Source: Dielma sp000508965 (GTDB taxonomy: Bacteria; Bacillota_I; Bacilli_A; Erysipelotrichales; Erysipelotrichaceae). From it: a DNA stretch of 64,000 nt. The stretch's first letter is position 1. Each line of letters starts with the position of its first letter. Location: contig BAHV02000010.1 in NCBI GenBank assembly GCA_000508965.1, positions 620,001 through 684,000 of the forward strand, in the 5' to 3' direction. The notes under the pieces were generated by a model. The model was not told the DNA's origin. It saw only the letters and a program-made list of their open reading frames with translations, and ran no database searches. Positions 41,281 to 49,649 of this stretch are shown piece by piece. The translations under genes and the position numbers were made by a program.

Positions 41281-41817
41281 ATTAATAAAAAAGTGATTCC
41301 CAATAATGTGAACGATGATTTAGTTAATGAGAAGATCAAATTTAAAGAAGTTCTGGTTATTGGCCCTGATGGTGAACAACTTGGAATTAAACTACGTCGT
41401 GAAGCATTAGAAATAGCTTATGACAAGGAATTAGATTTGCTATGTGTTTCGCCTAATTCTGTTCCGCCGGTTTGTAAGATTGTAAACTATGGTCGTTACC
41501 GTTTCGAACAACAGAAGAAGACTAAAGAAGCAAAGAAAAAACAGCATGTTACAGAAGTAAAACCTTTACGTCTGTCACCGGTTATTGACAAACATGACTT
41601 TGAAACCAAACTGCGTCAGGCACGCGGCTGGCTGGAAGACGGCATGAAGGTTAAGATTGACATGCGTTTCCGCGGCCGTCTAATTACGCGTCTAGAAGTT
41701 GGTAAAAAGATCATGGACAGCTTTGTAGAAGAATGTCAGGATATTGCCAATATCGAAAAGAAGCCATTGCTGGAAGGAAACACAATGTCAACCGTATTGG
41801 CACCGAAAAAGAAATAA
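41281..41817 (+). CDS. infC: translation initiation factor IF-3
   Basis: A 178-residue IF-3 starting at an AUU codon. GGAGG (41268-41272) is 8 nt before ATT at 41281, giving (M)INKKVIPNNVNDDLVNEKIKFKEVLVIGPDGEQLGIK. In-frame ATGs upstream (41230, 41266) fall in the terminator or overlap the Shine-Dalgarno. AUU starts are a known autoregulatory trait of infC: IF-3 itself discriminates against them. Both IF-3 domains are complete, with the C-terminal RLSPVIDKHDFETKLRQARGWLEDGMKVKIDMRFRGR. It prevents premature 30S-50S joining and checks start codons. First gene of the infC-rpmI-rplT operon. Confidence 0.95.
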   Translation: MNKKVIPNNVNDDLVNEKIKFKEVLVIGPDGEQLGIKLRREALEIAYDKELDLLCVSPNSVPPVCKIVNYGRYRFEQQKKTKEAKKKQHVTEVKPLRLSPVIDKHDFETKLRQARGWLEDGMKVKIDMRFRGRLITRLEVGKKIMDSFVEECQDIANIEKKPLLEGNTMSTVLAPKKK

Positions 41818-41837
41818 ATACTAGGAGGGTTATTGAT

Positions 41838-42032
41838 ATGCCAAAAATGAAAACACACAGAGGACTTGCAAAACGTGTAAAAATGACAGGTTCTGGTAAA
41901 TTGAAAAGAAGTCATGCTTTTACATCTCACCGTTTCCACGGAAAAACTAAAAAGCAAAGACGTCAATTAGCTAAGTCAGGATTGATCAACAAGACTGATT
42001 ACAAGCGCATTAAGTTAATGCTGATTAAATAA
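41838..42032 (+). CDS. rpmI: 50S ribosomal protein L35
   Basis: A 64-residue basic protein beginning MPKMKTHRGLAKRVKMTGSGK, a diagnostic L35 start, with the HRFHGKTKKQRRQL segment and a C-terminal KRIKLMLIK. GGAGGG precedes the ATG; the longer frame to 41733 overlaps infC and is not used. It binds 23S rRNA in the large subunit. Flanked by infC and rplT in the universal order. Confidence 0.97.
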   Translation: MPKMKTHRGLAKRVKMTGSGKLKRSHAFTSHRFHGKTKKQRRQLAKSGLINKTDYKRIKLMLIK

Positions 42033-42053
42033 GGTAAATAGGAGGAATAAAAG

Positions 42054-42413
42054 ATGGCAAGAGTTAAAGGCGGAATCGTATCACGCAACAGAAGAAAAAG
42101 AACATTAAAATTAGCTAAGGGCTATTTTGGTTCAAAACATTTATTATACAGAACTGCACATGAACAGGTAATGCGTTCACTGCGCTATGCATACAGAGAC
42201 AGAAAACAATTGAAGCGTGAAATGCGTAAATTATGGATTGCACGTATCAATGCTGGTGCTCGTTTAAATGATATGAGCTATTCTACATTAATGCATGGTT
42301 TAAAAGTGGCTGGTATCACAATCAACCGTAAGATGCTTTCTGAAATCGCTATTCATGATCCTAAGGGATTCACAGCAATCTGCGATAAAGCTAAAAAAGC
42401 ATTAGAAAAATAA
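42054..42413 (+). CDS. rplT: 50S ribosomal protein L20
   Basis: A 119-residue L20: MARVKGGIVSRNRRKRTLKLAKGYFGSKHLLYRTAHEQVMRSLRYAYRDRKQLKREMRKLWIARINAGARL and MLSEIAIHDPKGFTAICDKAK. It has the usual length. It nucleates large-subunit assembly and in Firmicutes represses its own operon via the leader. GGAGG before ATG, terminator directly after. Confidence 0.97.
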   Translation: MARVKGGIVSRNRRKRTLKLAKGYFGSKHLLYRTAHEQVMRSLRYAYRDRKQLKREMRKLWIARINAGARLNDMSYSTLMHGLKVAGITINRKMLSEIAIHDPKGFTAICDKAKKALEK

Positions 42414-42420
42414 ATCCTTT

Positions 42421-42450
42421 AACCTCTGAGCAATCAGAGGTTTTTTCTTT
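42421..42450 (+). terminator. intrinsic terminator with GCAA loop
   Basis: AACCTCTGA (42421-42429), loop GCAA, TCAGAGGTT (42434-42442), then a T run. Ends the infC operon. Confidence 0.93.
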
Positions 42451-42559
42451 ATGGCAAATGATAAATTTTATAACTGCGTCAACTTTTTAGCCAACTATAT
42501 CAGAACGTGGTATAATATTTATAACGAAGAGGTTCAAAACCATGAATGGAGGAAGATTT

Positions 42560-43180
42560 ATGGACAAAAAGATCATTATTACGATTGCCAGAGAATATGG
42601 CAGCGGCGGCCGTGAGATTGGCAAAAAAATCGCCGATAAGCTGAAAATTCCTTTTTATGATAAAGAATTGATTACGATGGCAGCCAAAGAGAGCGGCTTC
42701 AAGCAAGAAATATTCGAAAAGAATGACGAGCAGGTAGATTACAGCAATAATTATTTAACTGCCATCGGTTATGTGCTGGGTTCACCGATAGCCGGTTTAA
42801 CGGATATTTCGATGAATGATGAACTGCATCAGATTCAGGCGAATGTAATCCGTCAGCTGGCAGAGAAGGGCAGCTGTGTGATTGTTGGCCGCTGTGCAAA
42901 TTATGTGCTGCGCAATGATCCGTCACTGGTATCCTTGTTTATTACCGGTAAAACTGAAGACAAGGTCTTACGGGTTGTGAATGATTATCATACGGCGTCT
43001 TTGGAGGATGCGGAAAAGCTGATGGAAAAAACGGATAAACGCCGCGGTAATTATTATAATTATTATACGAATCAGGATTGGAAGGATGCTCAGCATTATG
43101 ATTTATGTGTAAACAGCTCTGTGTTGGGAATCGATAAGACTGTGGATTTGATTTGTGAGTTCATTAATTTAAAAGCATAA
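42560..43180 (+). CDS. cytidylate kinase-like family protein
   Basis: A 206-residue P-loop kinase of the cytidylate-kinase-like family: IIITIAREYGSGGREIGKKIADKLKIPFYDKELI, with the modified P-loop AREYGSGG, then CVIVGRCANYVL and the lid region TDKRRGNYYNYYTNQDWKDAQHYDLCVNSS. The family is distinct from the essential Cmk and its substrate is unknown. ATG 42560 follows GGAGGAAG; the frame to 42542 includes that signal. Monocistronic, with a terminator after it. Confidence 0.88.
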   Translation: MDKKIIITIAREYGSGGREIGKKIADKLKIPFYDKELITMAAKESGFKQEIFEKNDEQVDYSNNYLTAIGYVLGSPIAGLTDISMNDELHQIQANVIRQLAEKGSCVIVGRCANYVLRNDPSLVSLFITGKTEDKVLRVVNDYHTASLEDAEKLMEKTDKRRGNYYNYYTNQDWKDAQHYDLCVNSSVLGIDKTVDLICEFINLKA

Positions 43181-43189
43181 AATAATGAG

Positions 43190-43220
43190 AACAGGCTGAT
43201 TTTATGGCCTGTTTTTTTTA
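43190..43220 (+). terminator. intrinsic terminator
   Basis: AACAGGC (43190-43196) pairs with GCCTGTT (43207-43213), followed by eight T. Confidence 0.88.
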
Positions 43221-43288
43221 TCGAGTTGGTTGAATCTGTAATGTAAGCGGTTTACAAGAAAGTTTTTTCATAAATTTACTGAAAAGAG

Positions 43289-43317
43289 TTGACAAATGCT
43301 TCACTTCAGCATAAAAT
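43289..43317 (+). promoter_or_regulatory. promoter of the lysine-riboswitch operon
   Basis: TTGACA (43289-43294) and TAAAAT (43312-43317) with a 17-bp spacer, just before the aptamer. Confidence 0.85.
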
Positions 43318-43335
43318 AGGAACATACAAAAACGT

Positions 43336-43533
43336 ATAGAGGCAGCGATGCATCAGAGTAATCAGCGGAGTCGGCGGACTGTGAAGCTGGTGAAAGGTAA
43401 CCATCGCCGAAAGAGAGCTTTGGCAAAGGCTTGTCTTGGGGTTATAGGGAATACCTATAACACTCCTTCAGCAATGAAGAGGAGCTATTAGTACTCGATC
43501 GGTAATTAGAGTCGTGCTAATAGCGCGGCTTTT
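43336..43533 (+). promoter_or_regulatory. lysine riboswitch (L box) with terminator
   Basis: Conserved aptamer blocks appear in order: AGAGGCAGCG, CAGAGTA, CGGAG, GGACTGTGAA, GTGAAAGG and CATCGCCGAAAG, as in the B. subtilis lysC leader. The rest forms the remaining helices to about 43490. The expression platform is a terminator, GCTATTAG (43484-43491) with CTAATAGC (43517-43524), followed by GCGGCTTTT. Its 5' arm overlaps the 3' end of the aptamer, so lysine binding should favour termination. Confidence 0.93.
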
Positions 43534-43557
43534 GTATTTTAGAAAGAGGGACAAAAC

Positions 43558-44385
43558 ATGAAAAAATTATTAAGCGTATTTATGGCAGCAATGCTGCTGG
43601 CTGGCTGCAGCTCAACACCGGCAGACAACAATCAGGGAGATACAAAAGATACCTTTACCGTAGGTATGGAATGTAACTATGCACCATTCAACTGGACAGA
43701 TCCTGAGGCCAGTGATTTCAATGTCGCAATCAGCGACGGCGGTTATTGTGATGGCTATGATGTTCAGATCGCCAAAGCGGTGGCAGAGAGCTTAGGCAAA
43801 GAATTAGTGATTGCTAAGCTGGATTGGGATGCACTTGAACCATCATTAAATTCCGGTATCATTGATGCGATTATCGCCGGTATGACAGATACTGAAGAAC
43901 GCCGTCAGAATGCTGATTTCACAGAACCTTATTATCAGTCACAGATGGTTATGGTTGTCATGAAGGATGGCGCTTATGCGAATGCATCAACACTTGACGA
44001 CTTTGCCGGCTCAACGATTCTTGGCCAGATGAATACAATGTATGATACAGTTATCGATCAAATCAAAGATGTTAAGCATGCGACACCGTTAGAATCATAT
44101 CCATACATGATCATGTCATTATTAAATGGTGAGGTTGACGGTATTACTGCTGAAACACCGGTAGGGCAAGGCGCCGTAGCAGCACATCCTGAACTTGCAT
44201 TGGTTGAATTTGATGAAGGCAAGGGCTTCAATATTGATTTAAGTGATACAGCCGTATCCGTTGCAGTTAAAAAAGGCAATACTGAATTACTTGAAGCAAT
44301 TCAAAAAGCATTAGATGGTATCAGTGAAGAAGATCGTTCATTGATGATGGAAGCAGCTACAACACGTCAGCCTGCTAACGAATAA
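43558..44385 (+). CDS. ABC transporter substrate-binding lipoprotein, probably lysine
   Basis: A 275-residue periplasmic-type family 3 binding protein anchored by a lipobox (LLAGC, Cys18). The mature part starts TFTVGMECNYAPFNWTD and has GYDVQIAKAVAESLGKELVIAKLDWDALEPSLNSGIIDAIIAGMTDTEERRQNADFTEPYYQSQMVMVV, the usual polar amino-acid fold. The lysine riboswitch upstream points to lysine, or lysine with other basic amino acids, as ligand. First gene of a three-gene importer operon. Confidence 0.93.
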   Translation: MKKLLSVFMAAMLLAGCSSTPADNNQGDTKDTFTVGMECNYAPFNWTDPEASDFNVAISDGGYCDGYDVQIAKAVAESLGKELVIAKLDWDALEPSLNSGIIDAIIAGMTDTEERRQNADFTEPYYQSQMVMVVMKDGAYANASTLDDFAGSTILGQMNTMYDTVIDQIKDVKHATPLESYPYMIMSLLNGEVDGITAETPVGQGAVAAHPELALVEFDEGKGFNIDLSDTAVSVAVKKGNTELLEAIQKALDGISEEDRSLMMEAATTRQPANE

Positions 44386-44408
44386 AATAGAAGAAGGACG
44401 GTACGAAT

Positions 44409-45188
44409 ATGAATTTGATAGAAGTTATATCAGTGACTAACCCAAATATGATCGTTGATGCCTGGAATGTATTTATCAAATATAAATCATTGCTTCTCAT
44501 CGGTGTAAGAAATACACTGATCGTTGCGTTGATTGGTACGCTGGTGGGTTTGCTGATCGGGTTAGTGATTGGCGCCATTCGTGCCGTAACTCAGAATAAA
44601 GAGGCAAGTGATTCTGCTTTTACAAGGATTATTAAAAAAATCGGTTATCTGATTACCAGTATTTATGTATCGATCTTCCGCGGTACGCCGATGATGGTAC
44701 AGGCAATGTTTTTGTTTTATGCACTGAAACCCATTTTGAATTGGAATGCGATCAGCGCGGCCTGTGTGATTATTTCAATCAATACCGGTGCGTATATGGC
44801 AGAAATTATCCGTTCTGGAATTCAATCTGTGGACCGCGGACAAAGTGAAGCCGCCCGTTCAATCGGTATGACATCGATTCAGACGATGCGTTATGTCATT
44901 CTGCCGCAGGCCATTAAGAATGCGTTCCCGTCAATCGGCAATGAATTTATCGTTAATATTAAGGACAGCAGTGTTCTGTCAGTGATCGGTTTCTCAGAAT
45001 TATTCTGGCAGGCAAAAAGTATTGCCGGTTCAACGTTCTCATCGAGTGAGCCATTCTTAGTCGTTGCGGTGATGTATTTTATTCTTACTTACGCGACAGC
45101 CATGCTTCTGAATTATTTTGAAGGCCGCATTAATCATACTAAATCAAGTTTCCCGGCGTCTCAGACTGTGGAAGATTCAACATACTAG
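44409..45188 (+). CDS. amino-acid ABC transporter permease
   Basis: A 259-residue inner-membrane permease of the His/Glu/Gln/Arg type. It has about five helices and the ATPase-contact EAA loop in GQSEAARSIGMTSIQTMRYVILPQAIKNAFPSIGNEFI. It forms a homodimeric channel with the ATPase encoded next. AGAAGGA before ATG. Within the lysine-riboswitch operon, 23 bp after the binding-protein gene. Confidence 0.93.
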   Translation: MNLIEVISVTNPNMIVDAWNVFIKYKSLLLIGVRNTLIVALIGTLVGLLIGLVIGAIRAVTQNKEASDSAFTRIIKKIGYLITSIYVSIFRGTPMMVQAMFLFYALKPILNWNAISAACVIISINTGAYMAEIIRSGIQSVDRGQSEAARSIGMTSIQTMRYVILPQAIKNAFPSIGNEFIVNIKDSSVLSVIGFSELFWQAKSIAGSTFSSSEPFLVVAVMYFILTYATAMLLNYFEGRINHTKSSFPASQTVEDSTY

Positions 45189-45199
45189 GAGGTTGTCAA

Positions 45200-45934
45200 A
45201 TGGAAAATATTATCGAAGTCAATCATTTACGCAAAAGCTTTGGCAGCCTTGAGGTATTAAAGGATATTAACTTTAATGTTGAAAAGGGTGAGGTAGTTAC
45301 CGTCATCGGTTCTTCCGGTTCCGGTAAGTCAACGATGCTGCGTTGCATCAATCTGCTTGAGACACCGGACAGCGGTGAAATCCTGGTAAATGGCGCGAAT
45401 GTCATGGAGGGGGATATCAATAAGCACCGCAGTGAGGTGGGAATGGTTTTCCAATCTTTCAATCTTTTCAATAATTATACCGTGCTTGATAACTGTGTGC
45501 TGGGTCAGACTAAGGTCTTGAAGCGTTCGCATAAGGAAGCGGTTGATAAGGCGCATCAGTATCTGAAAAAGGTTGGCATGGATGAATTTGCGGATAAACC
45601 CAGTACATTATTATCTGGCGGTCAGAAGCAGCGTGTCGCGATTGCCCGTGCTTTATGTATGGATTGTGTCGTACTGCTGTTTGACGAACCAACCAGCGCG
45701 CTTGATCCGGTAACGGTCGGTGAGGTGCTTGATGTTATGAAGCAGCTGGCTGATGAAGGCCTGACCATGGTTGTGGTTACTCATGAAATGGGATTTGCCA
45801 GAGATGTCAGTGACCGTGTCGTGTTCATGGAAAATGGTGTTATTGTAGAAGAAGGCAAGCCTGAGGATATTTTCACGGCGCCTAAGAGTGAAAGCCTGCA
45901 GCGTTTTTTAGGCCGCTATATTAATCAAAATTAA
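45200..45934 (+). CDS. amino-acid ABC transporter ATP-binding protein
   Basis: A 244-residue ATPase: Walker A GSSGSGKST, Q-loop VFQSFNLF, signature LSGGQKQR, Walker B VVLLFDEPTSALDP with the catalytic Glu, and switch His in VVVTHEMGFARD. It powers uptake with the two preceding gene products. AGGAGG before ATG. A terminator begins at the base after its stop codon, so the operon ends here. Confidence 0.95.
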   Translation: MENIIEVNHLRKSFGSLEVLKDINFNVEKGEVVTVIGSSGSGKSTMLRCINLLETPDSGEILVNGANVMEGDINKHRSEVGMVFQSFNLFNNYTVLDNCVLGQTKVLKRSHKEAVDKAHQYLKKVGMDEFADKPSTLLSGGQKQRVAIARALCMDCVVLLFDEPTSALDPVTVGEVLDVMKQLADEGLTMVVVTHEMGFARDVSDRVVFMENGVIVEEGKPEDIFTAPKSESLQRFLGRYINQN

Positions 45935-45956
45935 GATGCTCCGGCATCTTTTTTTT
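45935..45956 (+). terminator. intrinsic terminator with TCCG loop
   Basis: GATGC (45935-45939), loop TCCG, GCATC (45944-45948), then eight T. Confidence 0.9.
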
Positions 45957-46001
45957 CAATGGAAAGCGTGCTAGAATGGATGAAGATAGTTGGAGGAGCT
46001 T

Positions 46002-47042
46002 ATGAAAATGGAAGTAAACAGAGATTTGATTATCGATATTACACGGGATTTTATTAATACACCTTCACCGGTGAGCTATTATGATGAAATTCATCAGCTG
46101 CTTGAAAAAACTGCGGCACGATTTGGCTGTGAGGTCAGCTATGACCGCAAGCGAACGGCTTACATCACCTTAGCGGGCGAGGATGATTCAAAATGTGTTT
46201 GTGTCGGGGCGCATTTGGATACACTGGGTATGATGGTACGCCAGATTAACCGTGATGGAACGATTATGACAAGAGCTTTAGGCGGTGTCAGCTATGCCAG
46301 CTTGGAGGGCGAGACTGTCATTGTCCATACCCGTAATGGTCAAAAATACAGCGGCTTGATGATGTGCAAATCACATTCTGTTCATGTCTTTGATGATGCC
46401 CGTACTGTTGAGCGTGATGAAAACAGCATGATGGTCATTCTTGATGAAGAAGTAAGCAGTGATGAAGAAGTCTATGCGTTAGGCATTGAGCATGGTGATA
46501 TCATATCGGTAGAACCGCGTTTTCAGCTGAGTGCTTCAGGTTATATCAAAAGCCGCTACATTGATGACAAAGCCGCGGTCGGAGCTGTGTTTGGAATGCT
46601 GGAGTATCTTAAACAGCATCATTTAAAACCTAAGTATAAGACTTTATTGGCATTCCCCATTTATGAGGAAATCAACCATGGCGGTGCTTATGTGCCTGCG
46701 GAAGTGAGTGAATATGTAGCCATTGATATCGGTTTGATCGGCCCGGATTATCACGGCAGTGAACATAAAGTTTCCATTTGTGCCAAGGATGCTTTTTCAC
46801 CTTATGACCGCGGTTTAACTACTAAAATTATCGAACAGGCCAAAAAGGCTGAAGTAGATTATTGTGTTGATATTTTTTACCGCTATGGCACCGATGCGAA
46901 TGCGGCAATCCGTGCCGGCAATAATCTATATGCGGCAGCGTTCGGCATGGGCTGTCTTTGCTCACACGGGATGGAACGCACCCACATTAAAGCTCTTGAG
47001 GAAACAACAAAATTATTGATCGCTTATGTATTAGATTTATAG
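46002..47042 (+). CDS. M42 family metallopeptidase
   Basis: A 346-residue dinuclear-metal aminopeptidase. Metal ligands and the catalytic acid are visible in VGAHLDTLG, RYIDDKAAVG, IYEEINHGG, VAIDIGLIGPDYHG and the final CSHGMERTHI. M42 enzymes form tetrahedral oligomers that trim short peptides in the cytoplasm. ATG 46002 follows GGAGGAG; ATG 46008 is an alternative. A TGCTAGAAT extended -10 sits 24 bp before it. It is monocistronic, facing a convergent kinase gene across a shared terminator. Confidence 0.9.
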   Translation: MKMEVNRDLIIDITRDFINTPSPVSYYDEIHQLLEKTAARFGCEVSYDRKRTAYITLAGEDDSKCVCVGAHLDTLGMMVRQINRDGTIMTRALGGVSYASLEGETVIVHTRNGQKYSGLMMCKSHSVHVFDDARTVERDENSMMVILDEEVSSDEEVYALGIEHGDIISVEPRFQLSASGYIKSRYIDDKAAVGAVFGMLEYLKQHHLKPKYKTLLAFPIYEEINHGGAYVPAEVSEYVAIDIGLIGPDYHGSEHKVSICAKDAFSPYDRGLTTKIIEQAKKAEVDYCVDIFYRYGTDANAAIRAGNNLYAAAFGMGCLCSHGMERTHIKALEETTKLLIAYVLDL

Positions 47043-47048
47043 GAAAAG

Positions 47049-47079
47049 AAGGACCGCATCTAAATTTTGCGATCCTTTT
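47049..47079. terminator. bidirectional terminator
   Basis: AAGGA and CGCA (47049-47058) pair with TGCG and TCCTT (47068-47077), with mismatches at one position each side, flanked by A and T runs on the two sides. It serves the convergent genes ending at 47042 and 47078; the latter's stop codon is inside it. Confidence 0.6.
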
Positions 47080-47911
47080 ATGATTTATTAGCGGTTAGAG
47101 CATGTAAGGCTTGGTATTTATCCTCTGCAATATCCAGATAAACTTGTTCATGACGTGATTCAGCCATCATCATAGCCCAAGTACACCAGAGGACATCTTC
47201 AAAGATTTCCCATTCTTTCAGCTGGTTTAAAAGCAGCCCATCAGGTTGGGTGTTAAAGTAAGCAAGATAAAAACGCTGCCGCAGCTCTTTATCAAAAATT
47301 TGATTTTCACTGAGAAATGAAATGACATCAAAAAGCGGGTCATTCATGGCTGCATATTCATAATCAATCAGATAAAGCCGTTCTTTAGAAAATAAGAGGT
47401 TGCCGCTGACCAAATCGTTGTGACAAAGCACCTGATGCTGATTCAGATCGGCAATCTCACGCATCCTTGCCTCATAACAGGTTAAATCATAGATTGGCTT
47501 CTTCACATGAGCTTTATATTGCTGATAGCGCTCATAGGGATTGAAGGCATAAGGGCAATGCAGATCTGCCTGATGAAATTTTCTGAGCAGCCGGCCGACC
47601 TGTTCGATTTTATTTTGAACAGAACAGGGTTCATATTCCTGACAGTCAGGAATGAATTCAGTAATCTTGATGCCGCTTTTTTCATCGTAATAAATAATAG
47701 GCACATCAAAGTCCAGACTTTGAATGGCCCGTAATGCGGCTGTTTCATGGCTTCGGCTGACTACCTGTTCGTTATCGGCACGGGGAACCCTGACAATATA
47801 AGCCTGTTTTTTTGTTTCGGCATAGTAATTATGGTTGGTCAATCCTTTTTCATATCGCTCAAAGCGAACTAATTCGCCAAGAATTTGTTCAATCGTATTT
47901 TTAAGTTTCAT
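47078..47911 (-). CDS. LicA-like choline/aminoglycoside phosphotransferase family kinase
   Basis: A 277-residue kinase of the APH/choline kinase fold. It has YEKGLTNHNYYAETKKQAYIVRVPRADNEQVVSRSHETAALRAI in the N-lobe. The catalytic loop is HQVLCHNDLVSGNLLFSKERLYLIDYEYAAMNDPLFDVISFLSEN: HND-x4-N and IDYEYA carry the catalytic Asp, Asn and metal-binding Asp. This matches LicA-type choline kinases. Phosphocholine made here could feed the LicD transferase encoded at 16906, a link by inference since the genes are 30 kb apart. Monocistronic on the minus strand. Confidence 0.87.
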   Translation of the reverse strand: MKLKNTIEQILGELVRFERYEKGLTNHNYYAETKKQAYIVRVPRADNEQVVSRSHETAALRAIQSLDFDVPIIYYDEKSGIKITEFIPDCQEYEPCSVQNKIEQVGRLLRKFHQADLHCPYAFNPYERYQQYKAHVKKPIYDLTCYEARMREIADLNQHQVLCHNDLVSGNLLFSKERLYLIDYEYAAMNDPLFDVISFLSENQIFDKELRQRFYLAYFNTQPDGLLLNQLKEWEIFEDVLWCTWAMMMAESRHEQVYLDIAEDKYQALHALTANKS

Positions 47912-47990
47912 AAAATCACCTGTACCAATGATAGCATATTTGACTGAATTTTAGTATAATAGGGCGTAGAGAATTGAAGAAGGTGAAGTT

Positions 47991-49649
47991 ATGAAGGTCG
48001 TGCTGACAACTTTAAATGCAAAATATATCCATAAGAATTTAGCTCTGCGCTGGCTTTATGTAACCTCGCCGATCAAAGAGCAGGTCGTATTAAAAGAATT
48101 TACCATCAAGGATGCTCATGAAAAGGTGCTTGATTGGCTGATTGCGCAAAAGGCAGATGTTTACTGCTTTAGCTGTTATATTTGGAATATTAAACAAACC
48201 CGGCTCTTGATCAAGGAGTTGAAGCAGCATCATCCATGTACGGTTTTAGTAGGCGGTCCTGAAGTGACTTTTGAATCAGAGTCTCTGCTTCAGGAGGGCG
48301 TTGATGCCATTAGTATCGGTGAGGGAGAATTGAGTGTCTGGGAATATATTCAATCCTTAATCGATCAAAATCCGCATCCTATTTTAGGGATAAATACATT
48401 GGCTTATCCTGATACGGCCTATGCTTACAGTGATCTGAATTTCAATGAAGCATGTGAGAGTCCTTATTTTCTTCCTTTTGATGAAGCGGATATGGATAAA
48501 CGTTATTTATATTTTGAAACCAGCCGCGGCTGTCCGTATGGCTGTGAATATTGTCTTAGCTCAACGGATAAGCGGGTACGTCAGTTTTCAGAGGCTTATA
48601 TCTTTAAAGAGCTTGCGAAGATCAGTCAAAGCAGGGTACGCCAGGTAAAATTTCTTGACCGTACCTTTAATACCGATCCTAAACGGGCATTGCGGATTGC
48701 CCGCTACATCAATGAACATTGTACAGGGCAAATCTTTCAGTTTGAGGTTGTAGCGGAAACCTTAAGTGAGGAGCTGCTGGCATTCTTCACTAATGAGGCA
48801 GACAAAAGCCGTTTTCGCTTTGAGATAGGTGTTCAGTCATTTAATGGCAATACATTAAAGGCGGTAGGCAGAATTCAGAACAATGAACGGCTGAAGGAAG
48901 TCATTCATCGCATGCGTGAGGCAGGTCTTATCCTTCATGTAGACTTGATTGCCGGTCTGCCTTATGAAGGCTTAGCTTCCTTTAATGCTTCTTTTAATGA
49001 ATTGTTTTCCTTGAAAGCGAGTGAACTTCAATTAGGAATCTTGAAGCTGCTTAAGGGAACCGGCCTGAAACGAAAAGCTGAATTCTATGATTTTGATTAT
49101 GACAGCGATCCGCCATATGAGATTTTATCGACGAAGTGGCTCAGCAAAGAAGAACTTCGCGTAATCAACCATACAGCCTTGGCAGTTGAGAAATTTTGGA
49201 ACAGCGGTAAATGCCGCACTGCCATCGATACTTTCTTAAAGCTAAAGCTAAGAGCGAACGCATTCAGCTTATTTATGGCTTTAGGTCAGCGCTTAGCTGA
49301 ATACGAACGGCGCTATCATGACCATGATTTGTTTCTGATTCTGAAACAGGAACTAAGTGATTGTGATGAAAGACTTGTGGAGGCTGTCTTAATGAATGAT
49401 TATATGCGTTTGTTTAAACAAAAGCCGAAACGATGGAACACGTATCGTGTTGATCATGAAACGATGAAGCAATGTTTTCAGCTGCTGATTGATGCTCATG
49501 AAAGCACCCAGAATGAGCTATACCATTATGGCTGTGCGGAGTATGCGTATTCAGAGGGGATCTGTTATCAAGTATGTGTATATAATGCCAGTCAGACTTA
49601 TCCAAAGCGCTGGCTGATTAAAGAAAAGGAAAGGATTGAGAAAATATGA
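47991..49649 (+). CDS. B12-binding domain radical SAM protein with DUF4080
   Basis: A 552-residue protein with an N-terminal cobalamin-binding fold (about 1-135, VVLTTLNAKYIHKNLALRWLY...VLVGGPEVTFES), a radical SAM barrel with the cluster motif RGCPYGCEYC (C-x3-C-x2-C), and a C-terminal DUF4080 region (from about 370). Such proteins catalyse methylation or other radical chemistry; no substrate is known for this subgroup. It is ATGA-coupled to rdgB, starting a housekeeping cluster. GAAGGTGA before the ATG. Confidence 0.9.
   Translation: MKVVLTTLNAKYIHKNLALRWLYVTSPIKEQVVLKEFTIKDAHEKVLDWLIAQKADVYCFSCYIWNIKQTRLLIKELKQHHPCTVLVGGPEVTFESESLLQEGVDAISIGEGELSVWEYIQSLIDQNPHPILGINTLAYPDTAYAYSDLNFNEACESPYFLPFDEADMDKRYLYFETSRGCPYGCEYCLSSTDKRVRQFSEAYIFKELAKISQSRVRQVKFLDRTFNTDPKRALRIARYINEHCTGQIFQFEVVAETLSEELLAFFTNEADKSRFRFEIGVQSFNGNTLKAVGRIQNNERLKEVIHRMREAGLILHVDLIAGLPYEGLASFNASFNELFSLKASELQLGILKLLKGTGLKRKAEFYDFDYDSDPPYEILSTKWLSKEELRVINHTALAVEKFWNSGKCRTAIDTFLKLKLRANAFSLFMALGQRLAEYERRYHDHDLFLILKQELSDCDERLVEAVLMNDYMRLFKQKPKRWNTYRVDHETMKQCFQLLIDAHESTQNELYHYGCAEYAYSEGICYQVCVYNASQTYPKRWLIKEKERIEKI

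Noticed and set aside
41230..41817. infC starting at ATG 41230 or 41266
   Set aside because: The first overlaps the leader terminator and the second overlaps the GGAGG; the ATT at 41281 has perfect spacing and is a known infC trait.
41733..42032. rpmI extended upstream to 41733
   Set aside because: It would overlap infC by 85 bp and L35 always begins MPKMKTH, found at 41838.
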